A stretch of 64,000 nucleotides of DNA from AC-32 sp963715575 (lineage in GTDB: Bacteria > Actinomycetota > Thermoleophilia > Gaiellales > Gaiellaceae): positions 1,178,001 to 1,242,000 of the forward strand of contig OY970250.1 of assembly GCA_963715575.1 (NCBI GenBank), given 5' to 3'. Under the pieces are notes generated by a model. That model made no database searches. It was not told where the DNA came from and saw only the letters and a program-made list of their open reading frames with translations. The first letter of the stretch is position 1; each line of letters begins with the position of its first letter. The position numbers and the translations under genes were made by a program. Below are positions 1 to 8,837 of this stretch, piece by piece.

Positions 1-101
1 AGAGGCTCCGACAGCCGGCGGATCTCCTCCATCAGCCCACGCGAGACGATCGTCGCGTAGTCCGCGAGCGACTTCTGTCCGACGTTCACGAGCTGCAGCA
101 T
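1..101 (-). CDS. Glycosyltransferase N-terminus (cut by window edge)
   Basis: Only the first 33 codons are present, from an ATG at 99-101 to the window edge. The peptide begins MLQLVNVGQKSLADY and continues to an EEIRRLSEP segment. This resembles the N-terminus of trehalose-synthase-type (TreT-like) GT4 glycosyltransferases, which typically open with a short 'vxVGxkSLxDY' motif followed by a helix ending in 'RLAEPL'. The assignment rests on this short stretch only. It could be another protein of the same fold. No catalytic residues are in view. Confidence 0.45.
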   Translation of the reverse strand, partial: MLQLVNVGQKSLADYATIVSRGLMEEIRRLSEP

Positions 102-139
102 CAGCGGTCGCCGAGGATAGCGTTCCCGTTCGCCGGCGC

Positions 140-559
140 TCAGTCGTTCAGGAGCTTGACGAAGCGGAGCCGGGAGCCGCCGCCCTCGCGCTCGCCGATC
201 TCGACCTCGTCGGTGAGCGCGCGGATGATCGCGATCCCGAGGCCGCCCTCCTCGAGCTCGTCGTCACCGTTGCCGCGGCCGCTGCTCGGATCGAAGCCGC
301 TGCCGGCGTCGCCGACCTCGACCGCCAGCCGGTCGGCCAGCAGCTCGTAGACGATGTCCACGCTGCCGACGCCGTCCTCGCCATAGGCGTGCTTGACCGA
401 GTTCGTGCAGGCCTCGGTCAGCGCGAGCTTGAGGTCGTGCAGCGCCTCGTCGGACACCGGCCGGACGCCGGCGATCGCGGTCAGGGCGAGACGCCCGAGC
501 GTGATGTACTCGGGCTTTGCCGGGATGGTCAGACGGACGGAGCGGCCCTCTTCGCTCAT
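140..559 (-). CDS. RsbW-like anti-sigma factor / serine kinase (HATPase_c_2)
   Basis: A 139-residue protein of the RsbW/SpoIIAB type, a GHKL ATPase that in this family phosphorylates an anti-anti-sigma protein and binds a sigma factor. The N-box is visible as EACTNSVKHAYG (about residues 49-60), followed by a D-x-G-x-GFD motif and a glycine-rich GGLGIAII segment, the order expected for ATP binding. The open frame extends upstream, but that part is arginine-rich and unlike the family, so I chose the ATG at 557-559. No antagonist or sigma gene lies next to it in the window, so its partner is unknown. Confidence 0.8.
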   Translation of the reverse strand: MSEEGRSVRLTIPAKPEYITLGRLALTAIAGVRPVSDEALHDLKLALTEACTNSVKHAYGEDGVGSVDIVYELLADRLAVEVGDAGSGFDPSSGRGNGDDELEEGGLGIAIIRALTDEVEIGEREGGGSRLRFVKLLND

Positions 560-641
560 CACCAGGGTCGTTCCCGGCTGCAAGCCGCCCGTAACCAGAA
601 GGAACTTTCTATCTCGCCGCCGAAGGACACGGGTTCGGATC

Positions 642-1847
642 CTAGTGCGTCTCCGAGCGCTCGCCCAGGCGCAACGGCAGGTCAAGCCGCGAGTGTCCGC
701 GCTGGATGGTGAAGTGGGTGACTTCGCCCGGGCTCATGCTTGTGACAATCCGTGCAATGTCCTCGGAGCCTTCGACGCGCTGCCCGTCGATCGCCACGAT
801 CACGTCACCGTTCCGCGGGAAGACGACCCCGAAGGCCTGGGCACGCGAGGAGTCGGCGCGGAGACCGGCCTTGGCCGCCGGGCTGCCCGCGACGATGCCG
901 GTCACGACCGCCCCGTGCGTGACCGCGTAGGCGAAGTGGCGCGCGAGCGCCGGGGTCAGGTCGGTCGTCTCGACGCCGACGTACGCGTACGAGACCGAGC
1001 CGTCCGCGATCAGCTGCTCCATCGAGCGCTTGGCGGAGTTGATCGGGACCGCGAAGCCGACGCCCTCGGCCTGGCCGCTCTGGCTGCGGATCTGGGCGTT
1101 GATCCCGATCACGCGCCCGCGCGCGTCGAACAGCGGGCCGCCGGAGTTGCCGTGGTTGATCGGCGCGTCGGTCTGAATCGCGTCTACGAGCTTGAAGTTG
1201 GAGGTCAGCGAGTCGATCGAGCGGTGCGTCGCCGAGACGACGCCGACCCCGAGCGAGTCCTCGTTGCCGAAGGGGCTGCCGATTGCGGCCACCGGCGCGC
1301 CGACGGCGACGGTGCCCGAGTTGCCGAGCGGCACCGGGACGAGCGGGTGCGCCGAGGGATCGACCTTGATCAGGCCGACGTCGTCGAAGACGTCCCAGCC
1401 GACGATCGAGGCCTCGGCCCGGTCCTTGTCCTGGAACTCGACGTAGACCTTGTCGGCCGGCTTCGCCACCGAGCCGCTGCCGGCATCGGTGATCACGTGC
1501 GAGTTGGTCAGGATGTAGCCCTGCGGCGAAACGACGAAGCCGGATCCCTGGGCCTGCGTGGCACTCTCAGGGTCGGTGCCGAAGACCGAGACGATGGTCA
1601 CCACGCCTGCCGCCCGGTTGGCGTAGATCGCGCTCGGGCTGAAGCCGTTGCCCGCGAGCGGCTTCGCATTCGGCGCGACCGCGGCGGTGGCGGCCTCGCC
1701 GGACGGCCCGGCGGCCGGTGCGGCGCGAAAAACGGTGGTGGTCGAGCTCGAATCCGTCCAGCCGGTCAGCTTGCCGAGCCCGAGCGCGGCGAGGCCGCCG
1801 ACCAGGGCGCAGACGAGGGCGACGGCGACAACAGGCGCGGTACGCAC
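642..1847 (-). CDS. HtrA/DegP-type serine protease with PDZ domain
   Basis: A 401-residue envelope protease. A hydrophobic segment (residues 5-25) anchors it or acts as signal. The trypsin-like domain shows the triad His117 (TNSHVI), Asp156 (DDVGLIKVD) and Ser235 (HGNSGGPL). A C-terminal PDZ domain follows (about 290-395). Start is GTG at 1845-1847. It lies 16 bases downstream of the sensor kinase gene and probably shares its transcript, so a role in quality control of exported proteins under control of that two-component system is a reasonable inference. Confidence 0.92.
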   Translation of the reverse strand: MRTAPVVAVALVCALVGGLAALGLGKLTGWTDSSSTTTVFRAAPAAGPSGEAATAAVAPNAKPLAGNGFSPSAIYANRAAGVVTIVSVFGTDPESATQAQGSGFVVSPQGYILTNSHVITDAGSGSVAKPADKVYVEFQDKDRAEASIVGWDVFDDVGLIKVDPSAHPLVPVPLGNSGTVAVGAPVAAIGSPFGNEDSLGVGVVSATHRSIDSLTSNFKLVDAIQTDAPINHGNSGGPLFDARGRVIGINAQIRSQSGQAEGVGFAVPINSAKRSMEQLIADGSVSYAYVGVETTDLTPALARHFAYAVTHGAVVTGIVAGSPAAKAGLRADSSRAQAFGVVFPRNGDVIVAIDGQRVEGSEDIARIVTSMSPGEVTHFTIQRGHSRLDLPLRLGERSETH

Positions 1848-1863
1848 GGCCGTCGCACTGTAG

Positions 1864-3288
1864 CTACGCCCCTGCGGAAATGGCCGTTTCCCGTGGAGCC
1901 GGTTCGGAGGGTGTCGCCGCGCGCGGCAGGACCAGCGAAAAGACGGTCCTGCCGGGCCGCGAGTCGAGCTGGATCGAGCCGTCCATCAGCTCGGCCAGCT
2001 GCCTCGCGATCGCGAGGCCGAGGCCGCTGCCGGAGGCGCGCGTGCCGTCAAGGCGGAAGAAGCGCTCGAACAGCTGCGCCCGCTGGTCTTCGCGAATACC
2101 GGCGCCTGCGTCCTCGACCTCCAGCACCGCGTGCCCGTCGCGCTCGAACGCCCGGACGGAGACCGGCGTGCCCGGCGGCGTGTGCATCAGCGCGTTCTCG
2201 ACCAGGATCCGCCCGAGCTGCAGCACTCGGAGCTCGTCGGCCTCGGCGAGCACCGCGTCGCCCGAGCTCACAACCCCGAGCCGATGGTCGCTCGAAGCCG
2301 CCAGCGGCCCGAACTCCTCGGCCAGGTCGGCCGCCAGCGCGGCCAGGTCGACCGGCTCGCGCTCCACGGTCAGCCGGCCCGAGTCGAGCCGCGACAGGTC
2401 GAGCAGGTCGGAGGCGAGCTTGGTCAGACGGTCGACCTGCTCGCGCATCGAAATCAGGAACTCACGCCGCGTCGGCTCGTCCAGCTCCTCGTCGTCGAGC
2501 AGCTCGAGGAACCCGGCCAGCGAGAACAGCGGTGTGCGCAGCTCGTGCGAGGCGTTGGCGACGAACTCCCGCCGCGCATCGTCGAGGTGCGCCAGCCGGA
2601 CACGCATCCGCTCGAACGCCGCCGCCAGCGCGCCGAGCTCCCCGCCGCCGGTGTCCACTACCGGCTCGTCGAAGCGCCCGTTCGCGATCCGGTCGGCCGC
2701 GCGCTCCAGCCGCCGGATCCGCCGCGCGAACATCCGCGCCCCGCCGTAGCCGAGCAGCAGCGCGATCAGCAGCGCCACGCCCGCGGCGAGCAGCACGCGC
2801 CGCTCCACGAGCCGGATACTCCCGAGCTCGACCGGGTCGCGCACGAGCAACGCGTAGCTCCCGCCGAGCACCGGCGCGGCGGCCTCGGCATAGGTCGTCT
2901 CGCCATCGGTCACCGCTCCGTGCTGGGGCGCACCCGAGTCGAGCGCCTGGGTGGCGACCGGATCGCCCTGTAGACGGGGCGAGAGCTGCCCGGAGTCCCG
3001 ATACGGCACGACCAGCCCGGACGGCGCAAGCCGGTTGAGCAGCACGACCCGGACGCCGGCGTTCTCCTCGGAGGCGGTCGCCACCCACTCGTCGGTCAGC
3101 GGCGCCGTCGGCGTGACGTCCGGGCGCAGCTTGGCCGCGATCCTCGTCAGGTCAGCGACCCGAGTGTCGATCGCGCGCTCTCGCAGTGACGGGACGACGG
3201 TCATGTAGACGACGCCGAGCGCGATCGCGACCACCAGCAGCAGCGCGAGGCTGAGCTGGGCGCCGACGCTCTGGCTGAACCGTCTCAC
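1864..3288 (-). CDS. Sensor histidine kinase
   Basis: A 474-residue membrane kinase. Two membrane segments (about 12-32 and 165-185) flank an extracytoplasmic sensor of about 130 residues. A HAMP region follows, then a HisKA box with phospho-acceptor His248 (NASHELRTPL) and a HATPase_c domain with N-box (LVENALMHT), DAGAGI and GSGLGLAI motifs. The GTG start at 3286-3288 overlaps the stop of the response regulator gene by four bases (GTGA), which implies translational coupling. Family resemblance is to the PhoR/MprB-type kinases paired with OmpR regulators. The stimulus cannot be read from sequence; the HtrA gene downstream hints at envelope stress. Confidence 0.92.
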   Translation of the reverse strand: MRRFSQSVGAQLSLALLLVVAIALGVVYMTVVPSLRERAIDTRVADLTRIAAKLRPDVTPTAPLTDEWVATASEENAGVRVVLLNRLAPSGLVVPYRDSGQLSPRLQGDPVATQALDSGAPQHGAVTDGETTYAEAAAPVLGGSYALLVRDPVELGSIRLVERRVLLAAGVALLIALLLGYGGARMFARRIRRLERAADRIANGRFDEPVVDTGGGELGALAAAFERMRVRLAHLDDARREFVANASHELRTPLFSLAGFLELLDDEELDEPTRREFLISMREQVDRLTKLASDLLDLSRLDSGRLTVEREPVDLAALAADLAEEFGPLAASSDHRLGVVSSGDAVLAEADELRVLQLGRILVENALMHTPPGTPVSVRAFERDGHAVLEVEDAGAGIREDQRAQLFERFFRLDGTRASGSGLGLAIARQLAELMDGSIQLDSRPGRTVFSLVLPRAATPSEPAPRETAISAGA

Positions 3289-3980
3289 GGCCGGAAGCGG
3301 TAGCCCACGCCGCGGACGGTGAGGATGAACTCGGGCTCGCTCGGGTCGCGCTCGAGCTTCTCGCGCAGGTGGCGGACGTGCACGTCGATCGTGCGCGGCT
3401 CGCGGTAGTCCGCGCCGCCCCAGAGCGCCTGCAGCAGCATTTCCCGTGAAAACACGCGGCCGGGGCTGGCCGCGAGGGTGCGGAGCAGCTCGAACTCGAC
3501 GTAGGTGAGCTGAACCAAGCGGTCGCCGACGTGGACGTCGCGTCGCGCAAGGTCGATTCGCAGCCCGTCGCGCTCGATCGTCTCCTCGCCGTCCTGCTCA
3601 CCGGCTGGCAGCGACGCGCGGCGCAGCAGCGCCCGCACCCGGCTGCGGAACTCGCGGATCGAGAACGGCTTCGTGATGTAGTCGTCGGCGCCGAGCTCCA
3701 GGCCGAGCACCTTGTCGAGCTCGTCGTCGCGCGCCGTCAGCATGATGATCGGCACGCTGCTCGAGGCGCGCAGGCGCTTGCAGACCTCGAGCCCGTCCAG
3801 CTTCGGCAGCATCAGGTCCAGCACGACCAGGTCGAAGCGCTCCTCCGCGAAGCGCGCCAGCGCCTCCTCGCCGTCGCGTGCCTGGACGACGCGAAACCCG
3901 TCGCGTTCGAGCGGATAGGCGAGGAGCTTCTGAACCGCGTCCTCGTCGTCGACGAGCAGGATGGTGGAGGAATCTGGCAT
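3285..3980 (-). CDS. OmpR-family response regulator
   Basis: A 231-residue regulator. The receiver domain has the acidic pair DDED (11-14), phospho-acceptor Asp55 (VVLDLMLPK), Thr82 and Lys104 (YITKPF). The winged-helix DNA-binding domain (about 135-231) ends in GVGYRFRP as in the OmpR/PhoB family. It is the first gene of a regulator-kinase-htrA operon on the minus strand. The start is the ATG at 3978-3980. Only 44 bases separate it from the divergent M28-like gene, so its promoter must lie there or overlap that gene. Confidence 0.94.
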   Translation of the reverse strand: MPDSSTILLVDDEDAVQKLLAYPLERDGFRVVQARDGEEALARFAEERFDLVVLDLMLPKLDGLEVCKRLRASSSVPIIMLTARDDELDKVLGLELGADDYITKPFSIREFRSRVRALLRRASLPAGEQDGEETIERDGLRIDLARRDVHVGDRLVQLTYVEFELLRTLAASPGRVFSREMLLQALWGGADYREPRTIDVHVRHLREKLERDPSEPEFILTVRGVGYRFRP

Positions 3981-4024
3981 CGCAGCGCCTGCCGGCGGAC
4001 GGGTCGCCCTACTATAGCCACGGC

Positions 4025-5905
4025 ATGGCGGCGCTCCCGCCCCGTTCCTCGCGGCGACGCCCGCGCCGAGGGTCGCTCGAGCGGCCGGTCAGCGGGCGCC
4101 TGTATCGTGGCACCTGGCTGCTCGTCGGGATCCCGCTGCTGGCGGCGGCCTTCAGCGTGCACAAGGCGGGCCCGTTGCCGCCGCCGTCGACCACACTGCC
4201 TGCATCCTTCGACGGCCCGAGCGCGGTCACCCTCGCCTCGGAACTGTCGCGGCTCTACCCGGACCGGGCGCCGGGGAGCGCGGGCGCGGCCGGGGCTGCC
4301 GAGTGGGTTCGCGACCAGCTGACGCCCTACGGCTTGCGCGTCGAGCCCGTCCGCTTTTCCACCGACCTGCCCGGGCTCGGCAAGCGGAGGCTCGTCAACC
4401 AGGTCGTGACCGTTCCGGGACGCTCGCCGGACGAGATCGTGGTCGTCGCGCACCGCGACGACGACGGCACCGGGCCCGGCGCGAACAACAACGCCTCGGG
4501 CATCGCCGCCCTGATCCTGCTCGCCCGCTCGTACGGCGCGACCTACGGTGCGCGTGCAGTCAGCCCGCAGCACACGCTCGTCTTCGTTGCCGCCGACGGC
4601 GGCGCGTTCGGCGACCTCGGCGCGCGGCAGTTCGCCGAGAGCCATCCGGGTCACATCGTGGCGGCGGTCGCACTCGACACGCTCGCTTCTGACGGCCGCC
4701 CGCGCCTGGCATTGATCGGGAGCGAGCCGCGCCTCGCCTCGCCGGGGTTCGTCGAGACGGCCGCCCAGCGCGTGATCGAGCAGGCAGGGCGACGGCCGGA
4801 GCACCCCGGCGCGCTCGCGCAGCTCGTCGACCTGGGCTTTCCGTTCACGCTCCACGAGCAGGGGCCGCTGCTGGCACACGGCATTCCGGCGTTGACGCTC
4901 TCGTCCGGCGGCGAGCGGCCCCCGAACGCCTTCACCGACCAGCCGGAACGGCTCAACCGCGTGCGGCTGGCCGAGCTCGGGCGCGCGGCACAGCAGCTCC
5001 TGCGCTGGCTCGACGCCGGCGCGGAGCTCGCGCCGGGAACCGCCCGCTTCGTCTACTTCGGGCCGCGCGTGCTACCGGGCTGGGCGATCGAGCTCGTGCT
5101 GCTGGCCGCGCTGCTGCCGTTCCTGCTCTCGGCGGTCGACCTGTTCGCACGCTGCCGCCGCCGTCACATCCCGCTGACGCCGGCGTTGCGCAGCTTCCGC
5201 AGCCGAGTCGGCTTCTGGCTCTGGGTCGCGCTCCTGTTCGAGTTGTTCGCGCTGATCGGCATCTGGCCGCCGGCGCCGGCCGTGCCGCTCCCGCCCAGCG
5301 CGGCGCCCGCGACCGACTGGCCGGTGATCGGCGTGCTGGCGCTGGCCCTTCTCATCGGGCTCGGCAGGCTGGTCGCCCGTGCCCGGCTCGTGCCCCGCGG
5401 GCCGGTCTCGGCGACCGAGGAGCTCGCGGGCGCGACCGCCGCGCTGCTCGCCCTGGCGGTCGTCGCGCTGCTGGTCGTGGCGACGAATCCATTCGCCTTG
5501 ATCTTCCTGCTGCCGTCACTCCATGCGTGGCTCTGGCTGCCCCACGTGCGGCGGCGGCCGATCTGGACTCGCGTGGCCGTTCTCGGCGCGGGCTTCCTCG
5601 GGCCGCTGCTGCTTCTGGGCTCGTTCGCGTTCCGCTACGGGCTCGGCCTCGACACGCCGTGGTACCTGGCGGAGCTGACGGCGACCGGCTACGTGAAGCT
5701 CGCAGCAGTGGCGATCGCCGTCGGCTGGCTCGGCGCTGCGGGCCAGATGACGGCGCTGGCGGTCGGCCGCTACGCGCCCTACCCGAGCGCAAGCGAGCGG
5801 CCTCCGCGCGGGCCGCTGCGCGAGGCGGTCCGCCGGACCGTGCTTACAGTGAGAGCTGCCCGGCAAGAACCGCCGGGCAACGACCGGGAGGCGCTGGAGG
5901 GATGA
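4025..5905 (+). CDS. M28-like peptidase domain fused to membrane region (likely catalytically degenerate)
   Basis: A 626-residue protein: a basic cytoplasmic N-terminus, one membrane segment (about 30-46), an M28-type domain (about 65-350) and four to six further membrane helices. The first zinc site resembles M28 (H143-x-D145), but the bridging aspartate of the usual GA[ND]DNASG motif is Asn155 (GANNNASG), and the expected Glu-Glu of the catalytic site aligns to Gly-Ala in the segment AADGGAFGDLGAR. It is therefore probably not an active aminopeptidase. The open frame extends upstream, but ATG 4025 gives a sensible N-terminus. It is coupled to the sortase gene by an ATGA overlap. Confidence 0.78.
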   Translation: MAALPPRSSRRRPRRGSLERPVSGRLYRGTWLLVGIPLLAAAFSVHKAGPLPPPSTTLPASFDGPSAVTLASELSRLYPDRAPGSAGAAGAAEWVRDQLTPYGLRVEPVRFSTDLPGLGKRRLVNQVVTVPGRSPDEIVVVAHRDDDGTGPGANNNASGIAALILLARSYGATYGARAVSPQHTLVFVAADGGAFGDLGARQFAESHPGHIVAAVALDTLASDGRPRLALIGSEPRLASPGFVETAAQRVIEQAGRRPEHPGALAQLVDLGFPFTLHEQGPLLAHGIPALTLSSGGERPPNAFTDQPERLNRVRLAELGRAAQQLLRWLDAGAELAPGTARFVYFGPRVLPGWAIELVLLAALLPFLLSAVDLFARCRRRHIPLTPALRSFRSRVGFWLWVALLFELFALIGIWPPAPAVPLPPSAAPATDWPVIGVLALALLIGLGRLVARARLVPRGPVSATEELAGATAALLALAVVALLVVATNPFALIFLLPSLHAWLWLPHVRRRPIWTRVAVLGAGFLGPLLLLGSFAFRYGLGLDTPWYLAELTATGYVKLAAVAIAVGWLGAAGQMTALAVGRYAPYPSASERPPRGPLREAVRRTVLTVRAARQEPPGNDREALEG

Positions 5906-6642
5906 GCACGAGACGGATACTGCGGGTCGCCGGGACGCTGATGCTGGGCGCCGGCGTGCTCGTGCTCGTCTGGGTGCTCGTCGTCTGGCGCTGGCAGGAC
6001 CCGTTCACTGCGCTCTACACCACCTGGAAGCAGCACCAGCTCAGCCAGAGCTACGAGCGGCGGGCGAAGGCATTTCGACTGCCTGAGCCGAGCTCGAAGA
6101 CCGCGTCGGCTCGCGTGGTGACGGCCGGCCAGATCCGCGCGGTGGCACACCGCTACCGGCTCGAGTCGAAGCGCGGCCAGGCGGTCGGCCGGCTGCGCGT
6201 GCCACGTCTCGGCCTGAACATGGTCGTGGTCGACGGCACCGACGAGGGCTCGCTGAAGAAGGGCCCGGGGCTCGACCGCAGGACGTACATGCCGGGCGAG
6301 GGCCAGCTGATCTACATCGCCGGCCACCGCACCACCTACCTCGCGCCGTTCGCGCACATCGAGCGGATGAAGGCGGGCGACCCGATCAGCCTCGAGGTTC
6401 CCTACGGCACCTTCCGCTACCGGGTCTTCAAGCACCGGGTCGTCGATGCAGACGACCTCGCGGTCCTGCACTCGCACGGGCGGGAGATCGTCGAGCTACA
6501 GGCCTGCCATCCGCGCTTCTTCGCCTCGCAGCGCTACCTCGTCTACGCCCGACTGATGCAGATCGACCCGCGCGGCGCGGCACCGATGCGGGCACCGTCG
6601 CGCACCCTGGCCGCCGCGCCGCTCGCCTCGGCGCAGGGGTGA
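5902..6642 (+). CDS. Sortase (transpeptidase)
   Basis: A 246-residue membrane-anchored sortase. A membrane helix (residues 8-29) is followed by a linker and the sortase beta-barrel. Candidate catalytic residues are His142 (AGHRTTY), Cys202 (LQACHP) and Arg211 or Arg217 (QRYLVYARL). The type is nearest to the actinobacterial class D/E/F sortases, but the class cannot be fixed by eye. No LPxTG substrate protein or pilin is encoded beside it. The neighbour coupled upstream (M28-like membrane protein) is the only operon partner visible. Confidence 0.9.
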   Translation: MSTRRILRVAGTLMLGAGVLVLVWVLVVWRWQDPFTALYTTWKQHQLSQSYERRAKAFRLPEPSSKTASARVVTAGQIRAVAHRYRLESKRGQAVGRLRVPRLGLNMVVVDGTDEGSLKKGPGLDRRTYMPGEGQLIYIAGHRTTYLAPFAHIERMKAGDPISLEVPYGTFRYRVFKHRVVDADDLAVLHSHGREIVELQACHPRFFASQRYLVYARLMQIDPRGAAPMRAPSRTLAAAPLASAQG

Positions 6643-6648
6643 CCGACC

Positions 6649-7845
6649 TCAGGCGAGCCTGAGGTAACGCACGGGCGAGCCCGCCGCCAGCTCGCCCTCG
6701 CCACGCGGGAGAAACACCAACGCGTCCGCTCCGGCTGCCTTGGCGATCATGTGCGACTCCTGACCGGCCAGCGGCTCGAGCTCGACGGCGCCGTCGTCGC
6801 CGGCGCGCGTTCGCGCGCGCACGAGCTGGTCGCGGACCGGGCTCGGTCTCGCGGCAGCCGCGAGCCTCCCCGGCTCGAACCGGGGCAAGGGGTCGGCGTG
6901 ACCCTGAAGGGCCAGGACTGCCGGCCGAACGAAGAGCTCGAAGCCGACCAGCGACGAGACCGGGTTGCCGGGCAGCCCGAACACGAGCGTGCGCCCCCGC
7001 ACGCCGAACGAGACCGGCTTACCCGGCTTCACGGCCACGCGCCAGAAGACCTCGTCCACGCCGAGCTCGGCCTCGATCGCGCGGACAAGATCGTGCGGGC
7101 CGACCGAAACACCGCCGGAGGTCACGAGCAGGTCGTGCTCGAGCCCACGTGCGAGTGCCTCCCGGTGCGCATCCTCGTCGTCGGCGACAGCCGCCAGGCG
7201 CTCGACGGAAGCGCCCGCCGACCTGAGCTGAGCGTCGAGGATCAGCCCGTTGGCCTCGTAGATCTCCCCGGCCGCGAGAAGCTCGCCCGGCCGGCGAAGC
7301 TCGGTTCCCGTTGCCAGCACGGCGGCGCGCGGCACCGCTCCGCACGCCATCTCGGCCACGCCCGCGGCCGCGAGCGCCCCGAGCTGCGCCGGACCGAGCC
7401 GCGTGCCTGCAGCGACGACCTCCTCGCCGGCGCGCAGGTCACCGCCCTGGGGCCGCACGTTCGCGCCCTGCTCGATCGCGTCCCCGACCTCCACTTCGTT
7501 GTCATGCTCGACAACATACTCGACGGGGACGACGGCATCGGCACCTTCCGGGACGACGCCGCCGGTGGCGATCCCCATGGCCTCTCCCGCCCGCAACGGC
7601 TCCGGGGCCGGCCGGCCGGCGGCGACGCGGAAGGACACCGGCAAGCTCCCCGGCGTGTCCGCCGCGCGAACGGCGAAGCCGTCCATGGCACTGCTCGGAA
7701 ACGGCGGCAGGTCGACCACTGCGCGCGCGGTCTCGGCGAGCACTCGTCCGGCCGCCTGCTCTAGCGGGACCCGCTCCGCAGGCAGCGGCGCGGCGCGCTC
7801 GAGCACGAGGCGCTGGGCTTCCTCGAGGGTCAGGAGCTCGGCCAC
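6649..7845 (-). CDS. moeA: Molybdopterin molybdenumtransferase
   Basis: A 398-residue protein of the MoeA family, which inserts molybdate into adenylylated molybdopterin in the last step of molybdenum cofactor synthesis. Family motifs seen in order are SSAMDGFAVR, the central GTELRRPGE loop, SGGVSVGPHD and GLPGNPVSS, then the C-terminal beta domain. The start is GTG at 7843-7845. It is convergent with the sortase gene, with six bases between them, and divergent from the GT2 gene. No other moa/moe gene is in the window. Confidence 0.95.
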   Translation of the reverse strand: MAELLTLEEAQRLVLERAAPLPAERVPLEQAAGRVLAETARAVVDLPPFPSSAMDGFAVRAADTPGSLPVSFRVAAGRPAPEPLRAGEAMGIATGGVVPEGADAVVPVEYVVEHDNEVEVGDAIEQGANVRPQGGDLRAGEEVVAAGTRLGPAQLGALAAAGVAEMACGAVPRAAVLATGTELRRPGELLAAGEIYEANGLILDAQLRSAGASVERLAAVADDEDAHREALARGLEHDLLVTSGGVSVGPHDLVRAIEAELGVDEVFWRVAVKPGKPVSFGVRGRTLVFGLPGNPVSSLVGFELFVRPAVLALQGHADPLPRFEPGRLAAAARPSPVRDQLVRARTRAGDDGAVELEPLAGQESHMIAKAAGADALVFLPRGEGELAAGSPVRYLRLA

Positions 7846-7887
7846 GACCGCCGCATACCGTACGCGCGGAGGATAGGCTCAGCCGCC

Positions 7888-8826
7888 GTGATCTCGGTCG
7901 TCGTCCCCGTTCACGACGAGGAGCGGACGGTGGCGCTCCTCTACGACGAGCTGGAGTCCGCGCTCCAGCCGCTCGGCCAGCCCTGGGAGGCGGTCTTCGT
8001 GGACGACGGCTCGACCGACGGCTCGTACGCGGCGCTGACCCGGCTGCACAACGCCCAGGACAACGTCCGCGTGATCCGCCTGCGCCGGAACTTCGGCAAG
8101 GCGGCCGCGCTGGCGGCGGGCTTCGCGCACGCCGAAGGCGACGTCGTCGTGACGATCGACGCCGACCTCCAGGACGACCCGGCGGAGGTCCCTCGACTGC
8201 TGGCCAAGCTCGACGAGGGCTTCGACCTCGTCAGCGGCTGGAAGACGCAGCGCCGCGATCCGCTCACGCGCCGCGTCCCTTCGAAGATCTTCAACTGGGT
8301 CACCGGCCGCGTCTCCGGACTGCGCCTGCACGACCTCAATTGCGGGCTGAAGGCCTATCGCGCGGAGGTCGTGCAAGGACTGCGGCTGTACGGCGAGCTG
8401 CACCGCTTCATCCCGGTGCTCGCCCATTACCGCGGCTACCGGATCGCCGAGCTGCCGGTCAACCACCGGCCGCGCGAGCACGGCCGCTCCCGCTACGGCG
8501 TCGAGCGCTACGTCCGCGGCTTCCTCGACCTGCTCACCGTCTCGTTCATCGGGCGCTACCGCTACCGGCCGCTCCATCTCTTCGGCGGGCTCGGGCTCGC
8601 CCTTGGCGCGGCCGGCTTCGGCGTGCTCCTGTACCTGACGATCGACAAGCTGCTGGGACATGCGATCGGCCAGCGGCCGCTGCTGATCCTCGGCGTGCTG
8701 CTGATGGTGGTCGGGCTGCAGTTCTTCTCGCTCGGCCTAATCAGCGAGCTGATCACGAGCCAGCACGAGGAGCGTGCGGGCGCGCGCGAGCGGACCGAGC
8801 TCCACGTCGACGACGTGCTCTCCTAG
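7888..8826 (+). CDS. Family 2 glycosyltransferase, polyprenyl-phosphate type
   Basis: A 312-residue GT2 enzyme. The GT-A domain has the VVPVHDEE start, the DADLQDDP metal-binding motif and the conserved acceptor region ending in HRPREHGRSRYG. Two membrane helices at the C-terminus (about 230-255 and 263-290) match the DPM1/GtrB/ArnC layout, in which a sugar is passed to polyprenyl phosphate at the cytoplasmic face. GTG at 7888-7890 starts the protein directly at the first strand of the domain. It begins a run of envelope-glycan genes and lies 11 bases before the GT4 gene. Confidence 0.92.
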   Translation: MISVVVPVHDEERTVALLYDELESALQPLGQPWEAVFVDDGSTDGSYAALTRLHNAQDNVRVIRLRRNFGKAAALAAGFAHAEGDVVVTIDADLQDDPAEVPRLLAKLDEGFDLVSGWKTQRRDPLTRRVPSKIFNWVTGRVSGLRLHDLNCGLKAYRAEVVQGLRLYGELHRFIPVLAHYRGYRIAELPVNHRPREHGRSRYGVERYVRGFLDLLTVSFIGRYRYRPLHLFGGLGLALGAAGFGVLLYLTIDKLLGHAIGQRPLLILGVLLMVVGLQFFSLGLISELITSQHEERAGARERTELHVDDVLS

Positions 8827-8837
8827 CCCGCCGGGGC

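Noticed and set aside
393..3038. An 881-codon open frame on the plus strand across the htrA and kinase genes
   Set aside because: It is antisense to clear HtrA and histidine kinase coding sequence, is rich in Arg, Ala and Pro with no domain, and reflects the high GC content. The same holds for other long antisense frames, such as those opposite gyrB, gyrA and ligD.
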